This document shows, piece after piece, positions 1 to 8,731 of a stretch of 64,000 nt of DNA. A program made the translations under genes and the position numbers. The stretch is from Phycisphaerae bacterium. GTDB taxonomy: Bacteria; Planctomycetota; Phycisphaerae; UBA1845; CAIVHJ01. A model generated the notes under the pieces. The model was not told the DNA's origin. It saw nothing but the letters and a program-made list of their open reading frames with translations, and ran no database searches. The stretch is from assembly GCA_022072405.1 (NCBI GenBank), contig JAJVHX010000008.1, forward strand, positions 124,001 through 188,000, in the 5' to 3' direction. Numbering within the stretch: position 1 is the stretch's first letter; every line of letters starts with the position of its first letter.

Positions 1-1
1 A

Positions 2-694
2 TTGCAGGCGGAGAAAATGACCCGATTGATGATGGACACGAATCCGCATCACGATCTGGCGGCGGTGGTGCGACGGGTGCAGGAAATGTACACTCCGCCC
101 AGCCGCCGGGTCGAAGCGGGCGATTTGATTCTGGAACCATTGCCGAACTGTTTTGATGAAGCCTGGGAGGTGTTCTGGCGAAGCATTCTGGCTCCGGTAT
201 TGATTGGCACCGATCGCGGCTACGACTATTTGAATTGGCGCTATATTTCTCATCCGCGTTACCGGTATGAGGGCGTGGTAGTACGACGGGCGCAACAGTA
301 TCAAGGGTTGGCCATCTGGCGGATCGAGCAGATTCGCGAACGACCGGAGCAGGTCATGCGGCTGGTGGAGTTTCTGGCGACCAATGAATCAGCCGGTGTG
401 CTGGCAGCGGCAGTGCGGCGAGCGGCTGATGAGCAGCGGGTGGTTTATGCAGATTATTATTGCAGCAGTTTGCGGCTGGCATCGCCTCTGGAGCAGGTGG
501 GTTTTCATCGTATGATCGCCGCCGCCGATCAGCCGGCCATTCCAACCCGTCTGCAACCGCTGGAGGGAGGCCATTTCCGTATGACTGGGGCATTACGCCT
601 GTCGAAAACCGTCCAGGTCGAAATGGGGCCTCTGGTCGGTCGGCCGGAGTTGTATATCACCAAGTCTGACGGCGACATGGATCGACCGAATTAA
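2..694 (+). CDS. GNAT-like acetyltransferase, C-terminal part
   Basis: Open from the first bases of the window, so the gene most likely begins upstream and only about 230 C-terminal residues are seen; the TTG at 2 and ATG at 17 are simply the first possible starts inside the window. The segment DYLNWRYISHPRY followed by a beta-rich stretch with EGVVVRR resembles the region of GNAT/FemAB-like proteins of polysaccharide clusters in which 'xxWRYxxHPxxxY' is followed by an acyl-transfer core. The end of the protein (TRLQPLEGGHFRMTGAL, then MGPLVGRPELYITKSDGDMD) fits the C-terminus of such proteins. Substrate cannot be told. A MITE-like repeat starts only 3 bases after the stop codon. Fairly sure of the fold, unsure of the role. 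Confidence 0.6.
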   Translation: MQAEKMTRLMMDTNPHHDLAAVVRRVQEMYTPPSRRVEAGDLILEPLPNCFDEAWEVFWRSILAPVLIGTDRGYDYLNWRYISHPRYRYEGVVVRRAQQYQGLAIWRIEQIRERPEQVMRLVEFLATNESAGVLAAAVRRAADEQRVVYADYYCSSLRLASPLEQVGFHRMIAAADQPAIPTRLQPLEGGHFRMTGALRLSKTVQVEMGPLVGRPELYITKSDGDMDRPN

Positions 695-696
695 TA

Positions 697-785
697 GGTA
701 CTGGTAAATGTTCACCGAGCCGCGACCGTCAGGGAGCGGTCTTCATGGTTTAGTGATTGAATATGATTCAAACTTTACCAGTACC
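697..785 (+). repeat. MITE-like element, family A copy 1
   Basis: An 89-bp element bounded by a perfect 12-bp inverted repeat (GGTACTGGTAAA at 697-708, TTTACCAGTACC at 774-785). Its interior holds the core ACCGAGCCGCGACCGT followed by AGGGAGCGGTCTTCAT, which itself can fold (GACCG/CGGTC). Three further copies lie at 5614-5703, 8394-8476 and 16963-17052. Confidence 0.8.
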
Positions 786-1025
786 GATTAATATAAAGCA
801 GTTTCATTTTTATTATAGCAGGTTGTTGTGGGCCACTGCGGAATCAGTAGTGGTCAAACACCGCACGGCTCACAGCGCCGTGGCACACCGAACGATACCG
901 ATAAAATTAATCCACACCCATGACGAATTTACAGATTTGAAATAACGGGGGACACTCTGGCAGGCGGCGCTTTCCTGGAATAAGACAAATTGCGTTGCGG
1001 CCAATCATATCCTGCCGGAATGTCT
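786..1025. other. Intergenic DNA with a short palindromic repeat
   Basis: The only structure seen is a copy of repeat family C at 864-889: CACGGCTCACAGCGCCGTGG followed by CACACC, in which CACGGC pairs with GCCGTG. Related copies are at 16679-16704 and 16756-16780. No convincing small gene is seen; the possible 62-codon reading frame at 757-945 has no recognisable features and overlaps the repeats. Confidence 0.6.
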
Positions 1026-1901
1026 TTACGACGGATCGACCACTTGATGAAGTACGCCCCGAATAAAGTCACGAACTTCCGCCGGGTGGGTCAGGTTGAG
1101 CAGGTGGCCGGCGGATTCGACGATATGTGTCGGCGGGGCGGGCAATTTGGCGAGCGGCATGAGCGGATCCCGTCCACCGTGCAGATGATAAATCGGGCAG
1201 CGCACCTGCGGGGCTTTCTGCCACTGCATGATCATCCGCCCGCCCTGGCGAATCATCTCCAGCGGGGTTCGCATATTCATGTCGCGGAAAACTTCGAGCA
1301 CCTCGGGCGGCATCGGTTCGAGCCATTGCATGGAAAGCCGGCCCAGTCCGTTGGACCAGGCGGCGAAGGTGTCGGGCATCAGGCGGGAAAGCCACTCGAA
1401 CAGTCGCAAAGCGTGATTGAGCGCGGCGGGGTGGGCGGTACTGGACATCAGCACCAGGGCCCGCGGCTGCAGTTGCTCCGCCAGGATCGAAGCCATCATG
1501 CCGCCGAACGATACGCCGCAGATTATATAATCCGCCGGCAAGGTAATCGTCTGCGTCAGGCGCTGGGCATAGGCTTCAATGGTTTCTTCAGGCTGGGGAA
1601 TGGCGAATTTAAGAATTTCATATTTCGGCAGCAGGTCCACCATATTCCCGAACAAGCGTTCATCGGCGCCCAGTCCGGGGATCAGAATCCAGGTGGGGGT
1701 TGGTGCGGCAGGCGGCAATCCGGCGGCGCAGGGGGTGTTTTTGCTGACCAGTTGCTGCAGGTGGCGGCAGAAGATGGCGCTCATGGTCCGGCAGATGCCT
1801 TCGCTTCCGGCGGGCGGGTAGTCCGCGTGTTCGCAGCCATAATCGCACCAGCGGCGCGGCGATGTGGAAGAGTCGGATGATGGGAACGGGTCGGGTGTCA
1901 T
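1026..1901 (-). CDS. Alpha/beta hydrolase
   Basis: Alpha/beta-hydrolase fold protein, probably a soluble esterase-like enzyme. Visible landmarks are the oxyanion region WILIPGLGADERLF, the nucleophile elbow GVSFGG (Ser nucleophile), and the C-terminal strand YHLHGGRDPLMPL supplying the acidic residue, followed by the catalytic histidine in ESAGHLLNLTHP. The first 39 codons are rich in Pro, Ser and Cys and look non-native; ATG at 1784 (start of MSAIFCRHLQ) is an equally good start, leaving a family-typical length of about 250 residues. It lies 13 bp downstream of the glycosyltransferase gene on the same strand, so the two may be co-transcribed. Substrate unknown. Confidence 0.75.
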   Translation of the reverse strand: MTPDPFPSSDSSTSPRRWCDYGCEHADYPPAGSEGICRTMSAIFCRHLQQLVSKNTPCAAGLPPAAPTPTWILIPGLGADERLFGNMVDLLPKYEILKFAIPQPEETIEAYAQRLTQTITLPADYIICGVSFGGMMASILAEQLQPRALVLMSSTAHPAALNHALRLFEWLSRLMPDTFAAWSNGLGRLSMQWLEPMPPEVLEVFRDMNMRTPLEMIRQGGRMIMQWQKAPQVRCPIYHLHGGRDPLMPLAKLPAPPTHIVESAGHLLNLTHPAEVRDFIRGVLHQVVDPS

Positions 1902-1914
1902 ATGTTGAATGCAT

Positions 1915-3678
1915 TCAGCGGCGGGATTTCTTCAACACGATTAATGGACGATTGGCCCAGGTGAGCGGGGTGAGATCGACCGGGACCGACTGCTGCACCT
2001 GATAGTCAAGCTGATAAAAGCCGTCGTCGAGGATTGGTCCGAGTGTGACACCTTCTGTGCCATTGATCGGGACTACCAGGTATTCGGGCCAACCGCCGCG
2101 ACTCACCGGCCATTGGGCCACGTCCGGCGGCAGAAGGTAAATTGCCCAGCGGTTGAAATCGAGCGGCGGTAAATTATAGGGTGCAGGCTGGCGTAATAAT
2201 CCGATTGAATTTGGCGAATCCTGCGTAACATCTCCGTGCCGGCTAAACCCCGCGGTTCTTTGAAATGGATAACCACTACGGGTTGTGACGGCGGTGTGAA
2301 ACTGTTGCAGGTAGGGTAGTGTCGGCATAGCGAGAGCAGTGGCGGCGGCCAGCGAAAAGAACAATCCCTGATACCAGCGGGGGGCGAGAAAGCGCATGGT
2401 CCCCACCGCGACCCAGAGCATCAGCATGCAGTTGGGGAAAAGTGCAAAGCGGCCATACTCACCCGGCTTACCGGCGGCGAGAGCTACAAACTGGGCTAGA
2501 CAGATCAGAGCCGGCACGGTGAGCAGCAGGGTCTGCCGCCAGTCATAAGCCCACCAACTGACCAGCAGGACCACGCCGGCGATAGCCAGCACCGGCGACG
2601 AACCCGCCATCAACAATTGCAGCGCGTTGTGCAAACCTGCGCTCAGATCAGCAATCTGATACATGGCCGTGGAGTTACCCACGTTGGAACGCAGCAGCTC
2701 CGGAGCGGTCACGGCGTTGATGGCGACGTAGGGATTGGTCAGTGCGTAGACGCCCAGCCCCAGTAGAATCATCCAACCGGAAGCCAGCAGATTTTCACGC
2801 AGGGAGGCATCGCGCTGGGTGAAAAATTCCGCCAATGGTATCAGCACAAATATCCAGAGGCTGCTTAACACCATGCTCAACGCCAGACCGCAGAATATCG
2901 CCAGCAGCAGCCGGTGACGCGGTGCACAGGAATGATAGTAACTGATCGCCGAATAGCTGGCCCAGAGCATCAGCACCGCACCGGGCAGGTGCGGCTTGGA
3001 TTCGTGAGATAAGGCCACGGTAATGGGCAACAGGGTGAACAGCAGCGCCGCTAGTAATCCGGCCCGATCGCTGTGCAGTTGCCGGCCGAGGGCGTAGATC
3101 ACCCACAGCCCGATCATGCCCCAGAAGATCACATAATATCGGCCGACCAGATAGAGCTTGGCAAATTCGCCCGGATGCTGCAGGAAAAAATCAGTGTCGC
3201 CCAGCTGCACCAGTCCGACCCAGCCGGCCAGCTGGGCGGCGGCGGCGATCGGATAGATGAACAGACCGCCATATTGATACATCTGCGGATCAAATTGGCC
3301 GGTGGAGGGATGCATGCGGGCGATGGCTCGGAAGGTGATCATCTCGTCCGGTTGAGTGGAGTAGAGCAGGTAGCGGGCGTAGATTTCGGCGATATCCCGG
3401 TCAGTAGTGTTGAGCTGAGTGAGTGCATCGCGCTGCGTGGTTGGATTGGGGTCCACATCGGCCCCCGCTGCCGGCAAGGTGGCCGGTTGATGCCGCAACT
3501 GGGCCACTTTCTGCGGAGACCAGCCGCTTCCCGCCGGAAAGAGATAGTCCTGCCGCTGAGCATGATCCAGACCCCAGTGCGCACCCCAACTGCTGAGCAC
3601 CAGGTAGAGCAGGGTGATGAGCATCAACACCCGGTCAGCCATGGTGCGGGGAAGTATTTTACGGAGTCGGTTCAGCAC
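1915..3678 (-). CDS. GT-C type membrane glycosyltransferase
   Basis: A protein of 587 residues with roughly ten or more hydrophobic helices, starting with one near residues 17-35. The first long periplasmic loop carries the acidic pair PDEMITFRAIARMHP followed by aromatic-rich YQYGGLFIYP, as in polytopic GT-C enzymes (family 39 / ArnT-like) that use a polyprenyl-phosphate sugar donor and place the catalytic acid in that loop. The tail is a soluble domain ending in LIVLKKSRR. It would glycosylate lipid or protein at the outer face of the inner membrane; donor and acceptor are unknown. The start is a GTG at 3678; a second start at 3642 is possible. A family B hairpin repeat sits 8-32 bases before the GTG. 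Confidence 0.7.
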   Translation of the reverse strand: MLNRLRKILPRTMADRVLMLITLLYLVLSSWGAHWGLDHAQRQDYLFPAGSGWSPQKVAQLRHQPATLPAAGADVDPNPTTQRDALTQLNTTDRDIAEIYARYLLYSTQPDEMITFRAIARMHPSTGQFDPQMYQYGGLFIYPIAAAAQLAGWVGLVQLGDTDFFLQHPGEFAKLYLVGRYYVIFWGMIGLWVIYALGRQLHSDRAGLLAALLFTLLPITVALSHESKPHLPGAVLMLWASYSAISYYHSCAPRHRLLLAIFCGLALSMVLSSLWIFVLIPLAEFFTQRDASLRENLLASGWMILLGLGVYALTNPYVAINAVTAPELLRSNVGNSTAMYQIADLSAGLHNALQLLMAGSSPVLAIAGVVLLVSWWAYDWRQTLLLTVPALICLAQFVALAAGKPGEYGRFALFPNCMLMLWVAVGTMRFLAPRWYQGLFFSLAAATALAMPTLPYLQQFHTAVTTRSGYPFQRTAGFSRHGDVTQDSPNSIGLLRQPAPYNLPPLDFNRWAIYLLPPDVAQWPVSRGGWPEYLVVPINGTEGVTLGPILDDGFYQLDYQVQQSVPVDLTPLTWANRPLIVLKKSRR

Positions 3679-3685
3679 GTTGCGT

Positions 3686-3710
3686 CGCGCGGGTAACTGC
3701 CCGCGGCTCC
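3686..3710 (-). repeat. Palindromic repeat, family B copy 1
   Basis: Read on the minus strand the unit is GAGCCGCGGGC-AGTTA-CCCGCGCG, a GC-rich hairpin. It lies in the 58-bp gap between the prenyltransferase and glycosyltransferase genes. Other copies: 8632-8656, 16824-16847, 60240-60264. Confidence 0.65.
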
Positions 3711-3735
3711 TTGCTCATGGAATTTTTATCGTCAG

Positions 3736-4623
3736 CTAGAGGATGATATCCACAATAGTCAGAGTTCCCAAGAGTAAACTGACCACCCCATTGATGGTGA
3801 AGAAGGCCAGGTTCACGCGCGAAAAATCATGTGGATGCACCAGACTGTTTTCAATGAACAGGAGCAGGGCGACACCACCCACGCCAATCCAGTAGGCCAT
3901 ACCCAGCTGCTCGATGATGCCCAGCCCTGCTAATAATACGACGACCAGGGTATGGGCGGTTCGAGCGATCCATAACGCCGCCGCCGGTCCCAGTCGGGAT
4001 GGAAGAGAGTGCAATCCGATCGAGCGATCAAATTCGATATCCTGGCAGGCGTAGATGATGTCAAAGCCGCCGATCCAGAAAGTGACCGCCAGTACCAGAA
4101 GCAAGGCGGACAAGCCGATCGAAGCGGGATGAATGGCGAGCCAGGCGGCGGCAGGCGAGAGGGCGATGGCGCTGCCCAGCCAGAAGTGTGACCAGCGGGT
4201 GAAGCGCTTGGCGTAAGAATAACCGCAAAGGTACACCATCACCGGCAGGGCCAGCAGCAGCGGCCAGGGATTACCGGTCAGTCGTAAAAATCCAGCTGTA
4301 CCCACCAGAAACATCAGGCTGCAAAGCAGGAAAAATGTCCAGGCCTGCCGCATGGTGATCATACCTGCGGGCAGGGCTCGTCCGGCGGTGCGCGGATTAT
4401 TCGCGTCGATACGAGCATCGACAATGCGGTTGAAAGTCATGGCCAGGCTGCGGGCGGAGACCATGCAGATCACAATCAGCACAAACTGCCTAAGCGATGG
4501 GTATTTCCCAGGCAGTTGCCGGCCCGCCAGAAAAGTCGCCATCAGGGCGAAGGGCAGGGCGAAAATCGAATGGCCGAATTTGATCATTTCACCCCAGGTA
4601 TGAATAGTCTTCTGTAAATTCAT
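3736..4623 (-). CDS. ubiA: UbiA-family prenyltransferase (MqnP-like)
   Basis: Integral membrane aromatic prenyltransferase that attaches a polyprenyl chain to an aromatic acid in quinone synthesis. Both Mg-diphosphate motifs are present: N65-x3-D69-x3-D73 in MTFNRIVDARIDANNPRTAG and D188...D195-x3-D199 in FDIIYACQDIEFDRSIGLHS. About eight or nine transmembrane helices and 295 residues match the family. The wording of the two motifs (NPRTAGR, YACQDxEFDR, GLHSxPxRLG) is that of the UbiA branch used with the futalosine menaquinone route rather than ubiquinone-type UbiA. Genes for UbiX, UbiD and UbiE homologues lie nearby, which supports a menaquinone role; mqnA-D themselves are not in the window. 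Confidence 0.85.
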   Translation of the reverse strand: MNLQKTIHTWGEMIKFGHSIFALPFALMATFLAGRQLPGKYPSLRQFVLIVICMVSARSLAMTFNRIVDARIDANNPRTAGRALPAGMITMRQAWTFFLLCSLMFLVGTAGFLRLTGNPWPLLLALPVMVYLCGYSYAKRFTRWSHFWLGSAIALSPAAAWLAIHPASIGLSALLLVLAVTFWIGGFDIIYACQDIEFDRSIGLHSLPSRLGPAAALWIARTAHTLVVVLLAGLGIIEQLGMAYWIGVGGVALLLFIENSLVHPHDFSRVNLAFFTINGVVSLLLGTLTIVDIIL

Positions 4624-4689
4624 CCGCTAAAGTTTACTATCCGCTACTGCGGCTGGCTATGCGACGATAACTGGTTGGGAGAATATTCG

Positions 4690-4929
4690 ATGCGGGTGCT
4701 ATACAAAGAATTTGGTGCCGGGCTTCGCTGGAGCATGAAATCGGTTTACAAGGAGGTGGCTGATTTTTCTTCCACCATCGAGCCGGAGAATCTCATCAAC
4801 ATTATGTTCAATCCATACGGGCGCATGGTCGTCTGGTACTGGGGTGAGCCAACGCAGTGTCTGACCTGTGGATATGATCTGACCGGTAATGCTTCGGGGC
4901 GCTGCCCGGAATGCGGTACTGCTGCGTAA
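4690..4929 (+). CDS. Small zinc-ribbon protein, planctomycete type
   Basis: A 79-residue protein whose C-terminus is CLTCGYDLTGNASGRCPECG, a four-cysteine ribbon that is a hallmark of many planctomycete proteins. The rest is a short charged head and a WYWGEP stretch with no recognised domain. ATG at 4690 is preceded by GGGAG at a good distance; a TTG at 4675 would add five residues. It stands alone on the plus strand between two minus-strand quinone genes. Function unknown; the ribbon may only be structural. Confidence 0.6.
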   Translation: MRVLYKEFGAGLRWSMKSVYKEVADFSSTIEPENLINIMFNPYGRMVVWYWGEPTQCLTCGYDLTGNASGRCPECGTAA

Positions 4930-4982
4930 GTCGGGGCTGTACCGGTGAAACACGCAGCCAGGCGAATATTGGTATTATTAGT

Positions 4983-5573
4983 TTATTCACGGGTTGACGG
5001 TGACCAGCGGGTGTTGAGCGTGTGGGGGATGCTCAGCAGATCGAGTAGTTTACCGGCCACGAAATCGACGAGATCATCCACCTGGTTCGGCAGGAGATAA
5101 AAGCCGGGACTGGCGGGGCAGATGATGGCCCCGGCCTGGCTGAGGTGCAGGGCGTTACGCAGATCGATCTGGCTCATGGGCATCTCCCGATAGAGCAGGA
5201 TCAGTCGGCGGGCCTCCTTGAGCGTGACCTGGGCGGCGCGGTGCAGCAGGTTTTCACCCAGCCCATTGGCGATGGCGCCGAGCGAGCTGCTGCTGCAGGG
5301 GCAGATGACCATGCCCTGGGTCACGAACGATCCGCTGGCGATGCGGGCCCCGACATCGGTGTAGGAATAAATCGTCACCAGCTCGCTGGGCCGACCGAGC
5401 AGATTTTCCACTGTCGGATGAGTGATGTGCAGTTCGTCCGCAAGCAATTGCCGGCCATGCGGCGAGATGACCAGGTGCACCCGCCACTCCTGCTGCACCA
5501 GTTGCTGCAGAAATTTCCGGGCGTAGCAGGCGCCGCTGGCTCCGGATATCCCGACGATCAGATGTTTTTCCAT
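4983..5573 (-). CDS. ubiX: UbiX flavin prenyltransferase
   Basis: Makes prenylated FMN from FMN and dimethylallyl (pyro)phosphate, the cofactor needed by UbiD-type decarboxylases. The N-terminal Rossmann motif GISGASGACYA, the serine-rich VICPCSSSSLGAIANGLGENLLHRAAQV segment (given here only as its key elements CSSSS and NGLGENL) and the Arg/Pro-rich RREMP-like stretch YREMPMSQIDLRN are diagnostic. At 196 residues it is of normal length. Its partner UbiD lies about 10 kb downstream at 15065-16609. Family A repeat copy 2 fills the gap upstream of its start. Confidence 0.92.
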   Translation of the reverse strand: MEKHLIVGISGASGACYARKFLQQLVQQEWRVHLVISPHGRQLLADELHITHPTVENLLGRPSELVTIYSYTDVGARIASGSFVTQGMVICPCSSSSLGAIANGLGENLLHRAAQVTLKEARRLILLYREMPMSQIDLRNALHLSQAGAIICPASPGFYLLPNQVDDLVDFVAGKLLDLLSIPHTLNTRWSPSTRE

Positions 5574-5613
5574 ACGATTACTCGCTGTCGGATTATAGTA
5601 ACGCCCGGCGTCA

Positions 5614-5703
5614 GGTACGGGTCAGTCATGAATGAATGGTGCTTATATAAAAACAGGATTCGCTCCATGACCGTTGCGGCTCGGTGAAAACCGACCCGTA
5701 TCC
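5614..5703 (-). repeat. MITE-like element, family A copy 2
   Basis: Minus-strand copy of the 90-bp element. Ends are GGTACGGGTC (5614-5623) and GACCCGTATCC (5693-5703), an inverted repeat with one extra base. The interior reads TTTTCACCGAGCCGCAACGG followed by TCATGGAGCG on the minus strand, more diverged than the other copies. It occupies most of the gap between the ubiX start and the end of the next gene. Confidence 0.7.
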
Positions 5704-5707
5704 AGCG

Positions 5708-7558
5708 TCACAGGCGACCGACCGGCAGGCGACGGCGGGCCAGTGACGCGTAGATGCTGTCGGGAAAAAGTTCCAGAATCTGTTCAAAAGACCGGCGGGC
5801 TTCAGTAATCTGTTCCTGCTGCAGCTGGGCCAGGCCTATCTCGTAGAGCAATTCCGGCTGACAGTCACCCTGGGGGTATTTCTGCTGCAACGCCTGCAGG
5901 CCGGCCAGTCGGCGACCCGGATCGACCTCATGCATGATCAGTCGCAGCTCAATGTTGTCCAGCAGGCCACTGCCGGTAAAGCGCTGCAACATGTCACGCA
6001 GGTTCTGTTCATAGTGAACATCGCGGGAATCACATTTGAGAAAAGTTACCAGGGCGGCATCGTTGCTGGTCGGTTCGCGGTTATATTGCAGAAAAATCAG
6101 TAGCTGGGCTGAACGCAATGGATAGTCAATGTACTCCGCCTCCAGGCTTTGTTCGGGCGGCTTTTTGGCCAGTAGATTTTCCAGACCGGGTTCCTGCAAC
6201 AGGGGATAAGCATCCGCCCGCTCCTGCTGGTGGCGTTCTGTATCCTGCAGCAGGGCGATGGCCTGATCTATATTTCCCAGCCGGCCATTCAGCAGCGCCA
6301 GTTGATATCGACCAACATCGGCCAGCGGCGAACCGGGATAATTTTCCACCAGCGTGGTCCAGGTGGCCTGGGCCGCCGGACTGGGAAAATCGGCATAAAA
6401 ACGCAGCAACCCTTCGCGGTGCAACGCCGCCAGATCCACGCGCATATCCTGTGCCCGGGCTTTGATGTAGAGCACGTTGGGCACATAACGACTCTGATCC
6501 CGGAAATCCTCCAGGAATTTCTGGCACTCGTCAGCGATGTTCTGCTGCTCTTCGGCGAAGAGAGTCAGGTATTGCTGTTGCTGTGCGCGGATGGCGGCGG
6601 CAATCTGGTTGGCATCTTCCGGAGCGGGCGGGATGGAGAAGTAATCGCGCACTTTGCTTTCCAGCCCTTCGATGGCGGGTCGGGGCGGTTCCAGCGCCAG
6701 CCACCACCGCCGGGCCACGTGATGAATCACCGCCTGCGGATTGGTGTCAGCGAAATAGGGGCGGGAATGAGGCCCGTAGTGCCTCTCCAGCAGGCGATAG
6801 TGCAATTCGTCGCGCCCGACCTTGACGATGAATAGAAACCACGGTGCCAGGAACAACAGCACCAGCACGGGCGTAATCGCACCGGGACGATAGTTGACCA
6901 GCCGGGCAATGGTCAGTATGGCGGCGATGGTCACACAACTGGCGATAGCGGAAAGCAGCAGCGGCACGACGACCAGTCCGCGTTCAATCTGCGGGGTCAG
7001 CAGATCGACCGGGGCGTCGAAGCGCCAACTGGCGGTGAAGAAATAAATACCGATCGGTACCAGGGCGAGTAACGCCGCAGCAAATCGAAAGCGAATCTTG
7101 CTTCGCCAGCTGGAGGCGATGAAGCAGGAGAGCAGCAGGGTCAACCCCAGCCAGGGCATCACCGCCAGAAAACCGACCATGGCGCAAAACGGCAAGGCAA
7201 ACGGCAGGCGATACAGAATGGTGATCACGATCGGGATCGACACCAGCGAAGCGATCAGCAGTCCGACCACCACCGCATGCATGGGAACCAGCTTGAGGTT
7301 GATGGGCCGGGTGAGCAGATCCTGCGGCGTGATCTGTGAGCCGCCAATCACGTTAAAAGTGTTGTAAAAAAGCTGCGTATATTCCGGGTAGGTCGGCGGC
7401 ACTAGCGTACCGGTTCGCAGCCAGAACATGAAGCTGCACAGACCGCCAAAGAGCAGCAGGTTTAATATCAACAGAATGATCGCCCGGTAGCGGTATTTGG
7501 GTGCGGTCCGCGACCAGACATCGAGCAGCGGCGGTAACGACGCATCAGCCTGATCCAT
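5708..7558 (-). CDS. Membrane protein with C-terminal TPR-like domain
   Basis: Not recognised as a named family. Of 616 residues, about the first 245 hold six hydrophobic helices (near residues 25-47, 92-113, 117-146, 157-175, 193-218 and 226-246); the remainder is soluble and helical. The last part reads as tetratricopeptide-like repeats, for example LADVGRYQLALLNGRLGNID and ELLYEIGLAQLQQEQITEAR with FEQILELFPDS, as in YbgF/CpoB-style proteins. It starts 12 bp after the stop of ubiE on the same strand, so it is probably co-transcribed with it. A scaffolding role at the membrane is a guess from the domain type only. Confidence 0.7.
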   Translation of the reverse strand: MDQADASLPPLLDVWSRTAPKYRYRAIILLILNLLLFGGLCSFMFWLRTGTLVPPTYPEYTQLFYNTFNVIGGSQITPQDLLTRPINLKLVPMHAVVVGLLIASLVSIPIVITILYRLPFALPFCAMVGFLAVMPWLGLTLLLSCFIASSWRSKIRFRFAAALLALVPIGIYFFTASWRFDAPVDLLTPQIERGLVVVPLLLSAIASCVTIAAILTIARLVNYRPGAITPVLVLLFLAPWFLFIVKVGRDELHYRLLERHYGPHSRPYFADTNPQAVIHHVARRWWLALEPPRPAIEGLESKVRDYFSIPPAPEDANQIAAAIRAQQQQYLTLFAEEQQNIADECQKFLEDFRDQSRYVPNVLYIKARAQDMRVDLAALHREGLLRFYADFPSPAAQATWTTLVENYPGSPLADVGRYQLALLNGRLGNIDQAIALLQDTERHQQERADAYPLLQEPGLENLLAKKPPEQSLEAEYIDYPLRSAQLLIFLQYNREPTSNDAALVTFLKCDSRDVHYEQNLRDMLQRFTGSGLLDNIELRLIMHEVDPGRRLAGLQALQQKYPQGDCQPELLYEIGLAQLQQEQITEARRSFEQILELFPDSIYASLARRRLPVGRL

Positions 7559-7570
7559 GCGGTGATTGTA

Positions 7571-8332
7571 TCATATTTCGGCGGGGGTTGAACGTTTCAG
7601 ACCCCGGAACAGATAAACAATGCCAAAACTCCGGCGGCGGGTGATGAGCTGCTCAAAGCCGCACTGATTCATCTGGGTGATGAGTTGTTGCGGATGGTCG
7701 AAAGAGAGCACGGAACTGGGCAGATAGCGATAAGCTCCGCTGGTGTCATGGCTGATCCAGGTAGCCAGTCGCGGCAGAATCCGGGTAAAGTAAAATTGGT
7801 AGAGTTGGCGGATCATGCGTTGTTCGGGCATGGCAAATTCGAGAATCAACAGTCGCCCGCCCGGCCGAAGGACGCGATACATCTCCTGCAACCCGGCGGT
7901 GAGATTCTGAAAATTGCGGACGCTGAAGGCACAACTGATCAGGTCAAAGCTGGCATCGACGAAAGGCAGCCGCAGCGCATCACCCTGGCACCAGGTGGCC
8001 GGAACGGTCGGGCGGCTGGCGGCCTGCTCCAGCATCAGCCGGGCGAAATCCAGACCGACCATCTGACTTAAACCGCAGCGATGAAATTCCGCCGTCAGGT
8101 CACCCGTACCACAACCCAGATCCAGCAGCCGGTCACCGGGCTGGACGTTTGCCATCCGGACCAGCTCCCGACGCCAGGCTCGATCTCGTCCCGCGCTGGT
8201 CAAGGTATTCACCAGGCTATAGGTGCGGGCGATACGGTCGAACATGGTCCGTACGCGCATCGCTTTATCCTGCTGCTGGTGTGGAGCAGCCAGACGCCGA
8301 TCATCCCAGATGGTCGCCTCCGGTGGGGTCAT
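7571..8332 (-). CDS. ubiE: Demethylmenaquinone methyltransferase (UbiE/MenG)
   Basis: SAM-dependent C-methyltransferase for the last step of menaquinone synthesis. Seen are the family N-terminus MFDRIARTYSLVNTLTSAGRD, the SAM-binding GDRLLDLGCGTGDLT, the acidic VGLDFARLML end of strand beta2, and the UbiE-specific AFSVRNFQNLTAGLQEMYRV with LRPGGRLLILEF. Length 253 is normal, with about 25 extra residues before the family start; ATG at 8257 (MRVRTMFDRI) is an alternative. Because no ubiquinone-specific genes are seen and an ETF:menaquinone oxidoreductase is encoded at 50.5 kb, menaquinone is the likelier product. Confidence 0.9.
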   Translation of the reverse strand: MTPPEATIWDDRRLAAPHQQQDKAMRVRTMFDRIARTYSLVNTLTSAGRDRAWRRELVRMANVQPGDRLLDLGCGTGDLTAEFHRCGLSQMVGLDFARLMLEQAASRPTVPATWCQGDALRLPFVDASFDLISCAFSVRNFQNLTAGLQEMYRVLRPGGRLLILEFAMPEQRMIRQLYQFYFTRILPRLATWISHDTSGAYRYLPSSVLSFDHPQQLITQMNQCGFEQLITRRRSFGIVYLFRGLKRSTPAEI

Positions 8333-8393
8333 GTCACTTCGAATTATAGCGGACCCGCCACCTGCGGGAAAATTCCCGCAACGACTTCATATC

Positions 8394-8476
8394 GGTACAG
8401 CTTCGCCGAGCCGCGACCGTTAGGAAGCGGTCCTTACCATCCTGCATACAAAGTTGATTCAAATATTACCAGTCCC
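8394..8476 (+). repeat. MITE-like element, family A copy 3 (decayed)
   Basis: Core GCCGAGCCGCGACCGT then AGGAAGCGGTC is clear, and the right part TTGATTCAAATATTACCAG matches copy 1. The ends GGTACAG (8394-8400) and TTACCAGTCCC (8466-8476) no longer pair well, so this copy looks degraded. Confidence 0.65.
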
Positions 8477-8631
8477 GACCGCTCAAATCCGATACGGTCA
8501 GTTGGTTAAAGTAAGATATCGATGATCCTGCCGCCATTGTACGGCGGTGCGTTGTAGAAATGTTACGCCGATCGTTACATTAACTGAATATAATAGACAG
8601 TTGCTTTGATGGAAGTGATTTCAGAATCATA

Positions 8632-8656
8632 GAGCCGCGTGGGTTTAGCCCGCGCG
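8632..8656 (+). repeat. Palindromic repeat, family B copy 2
   Basis: GAGCCGCGTGGGTTTA followed by GCCCGCGCG, a GC-rich hairpin with one bulged base, lying 75 bp before the phosphatase start. Confidence 0.6.
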
Positions 8657-8731
8657 GTGCATAATAAAACAAGGACTATTACATTAGCCGTTCAATCATC
8701 AATAAGCAACGTGCAATAGGAGTATCGTTGC

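Larger units (their letters stand above)
8333..8731. other. Divergent intergenic region with hairpins and repeats
   Basis: Separates the minus-strand ubiE from the plus-strand phosphatase gene and so should hold both promoters. It contains a perfect 8-bp hairpin TGCGGGAA-AA-TTCCCGCA (8363-8380) 31 bases before ubiE, family A repeat copy 3, a TATAAT hexamer at 8589-8594 with no good -35 partner, and family B repeat copy 2. No open reading frame is supported. Confidence 0.6.

Noticed and set aside
757-945. 62-codon reading frame after the acetyltransferase
   Set aside because: It starts inside family A copy 1 and runs across a family C repeat; no protein features.
990-1880. Long plus-strand reading frame of 296 codons
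   Set aside because: It is the antisense shadow of the alpha/beta hydrolase gene, which has clear catalytic motifs; the shadow is rich in His, Gly and Gln with no domain.
8531-8547. Hairpin CCGCC-ATTGTAC-GGCGG as a terminator
   Set aside because: No T run on either side and not placed after a gene end.
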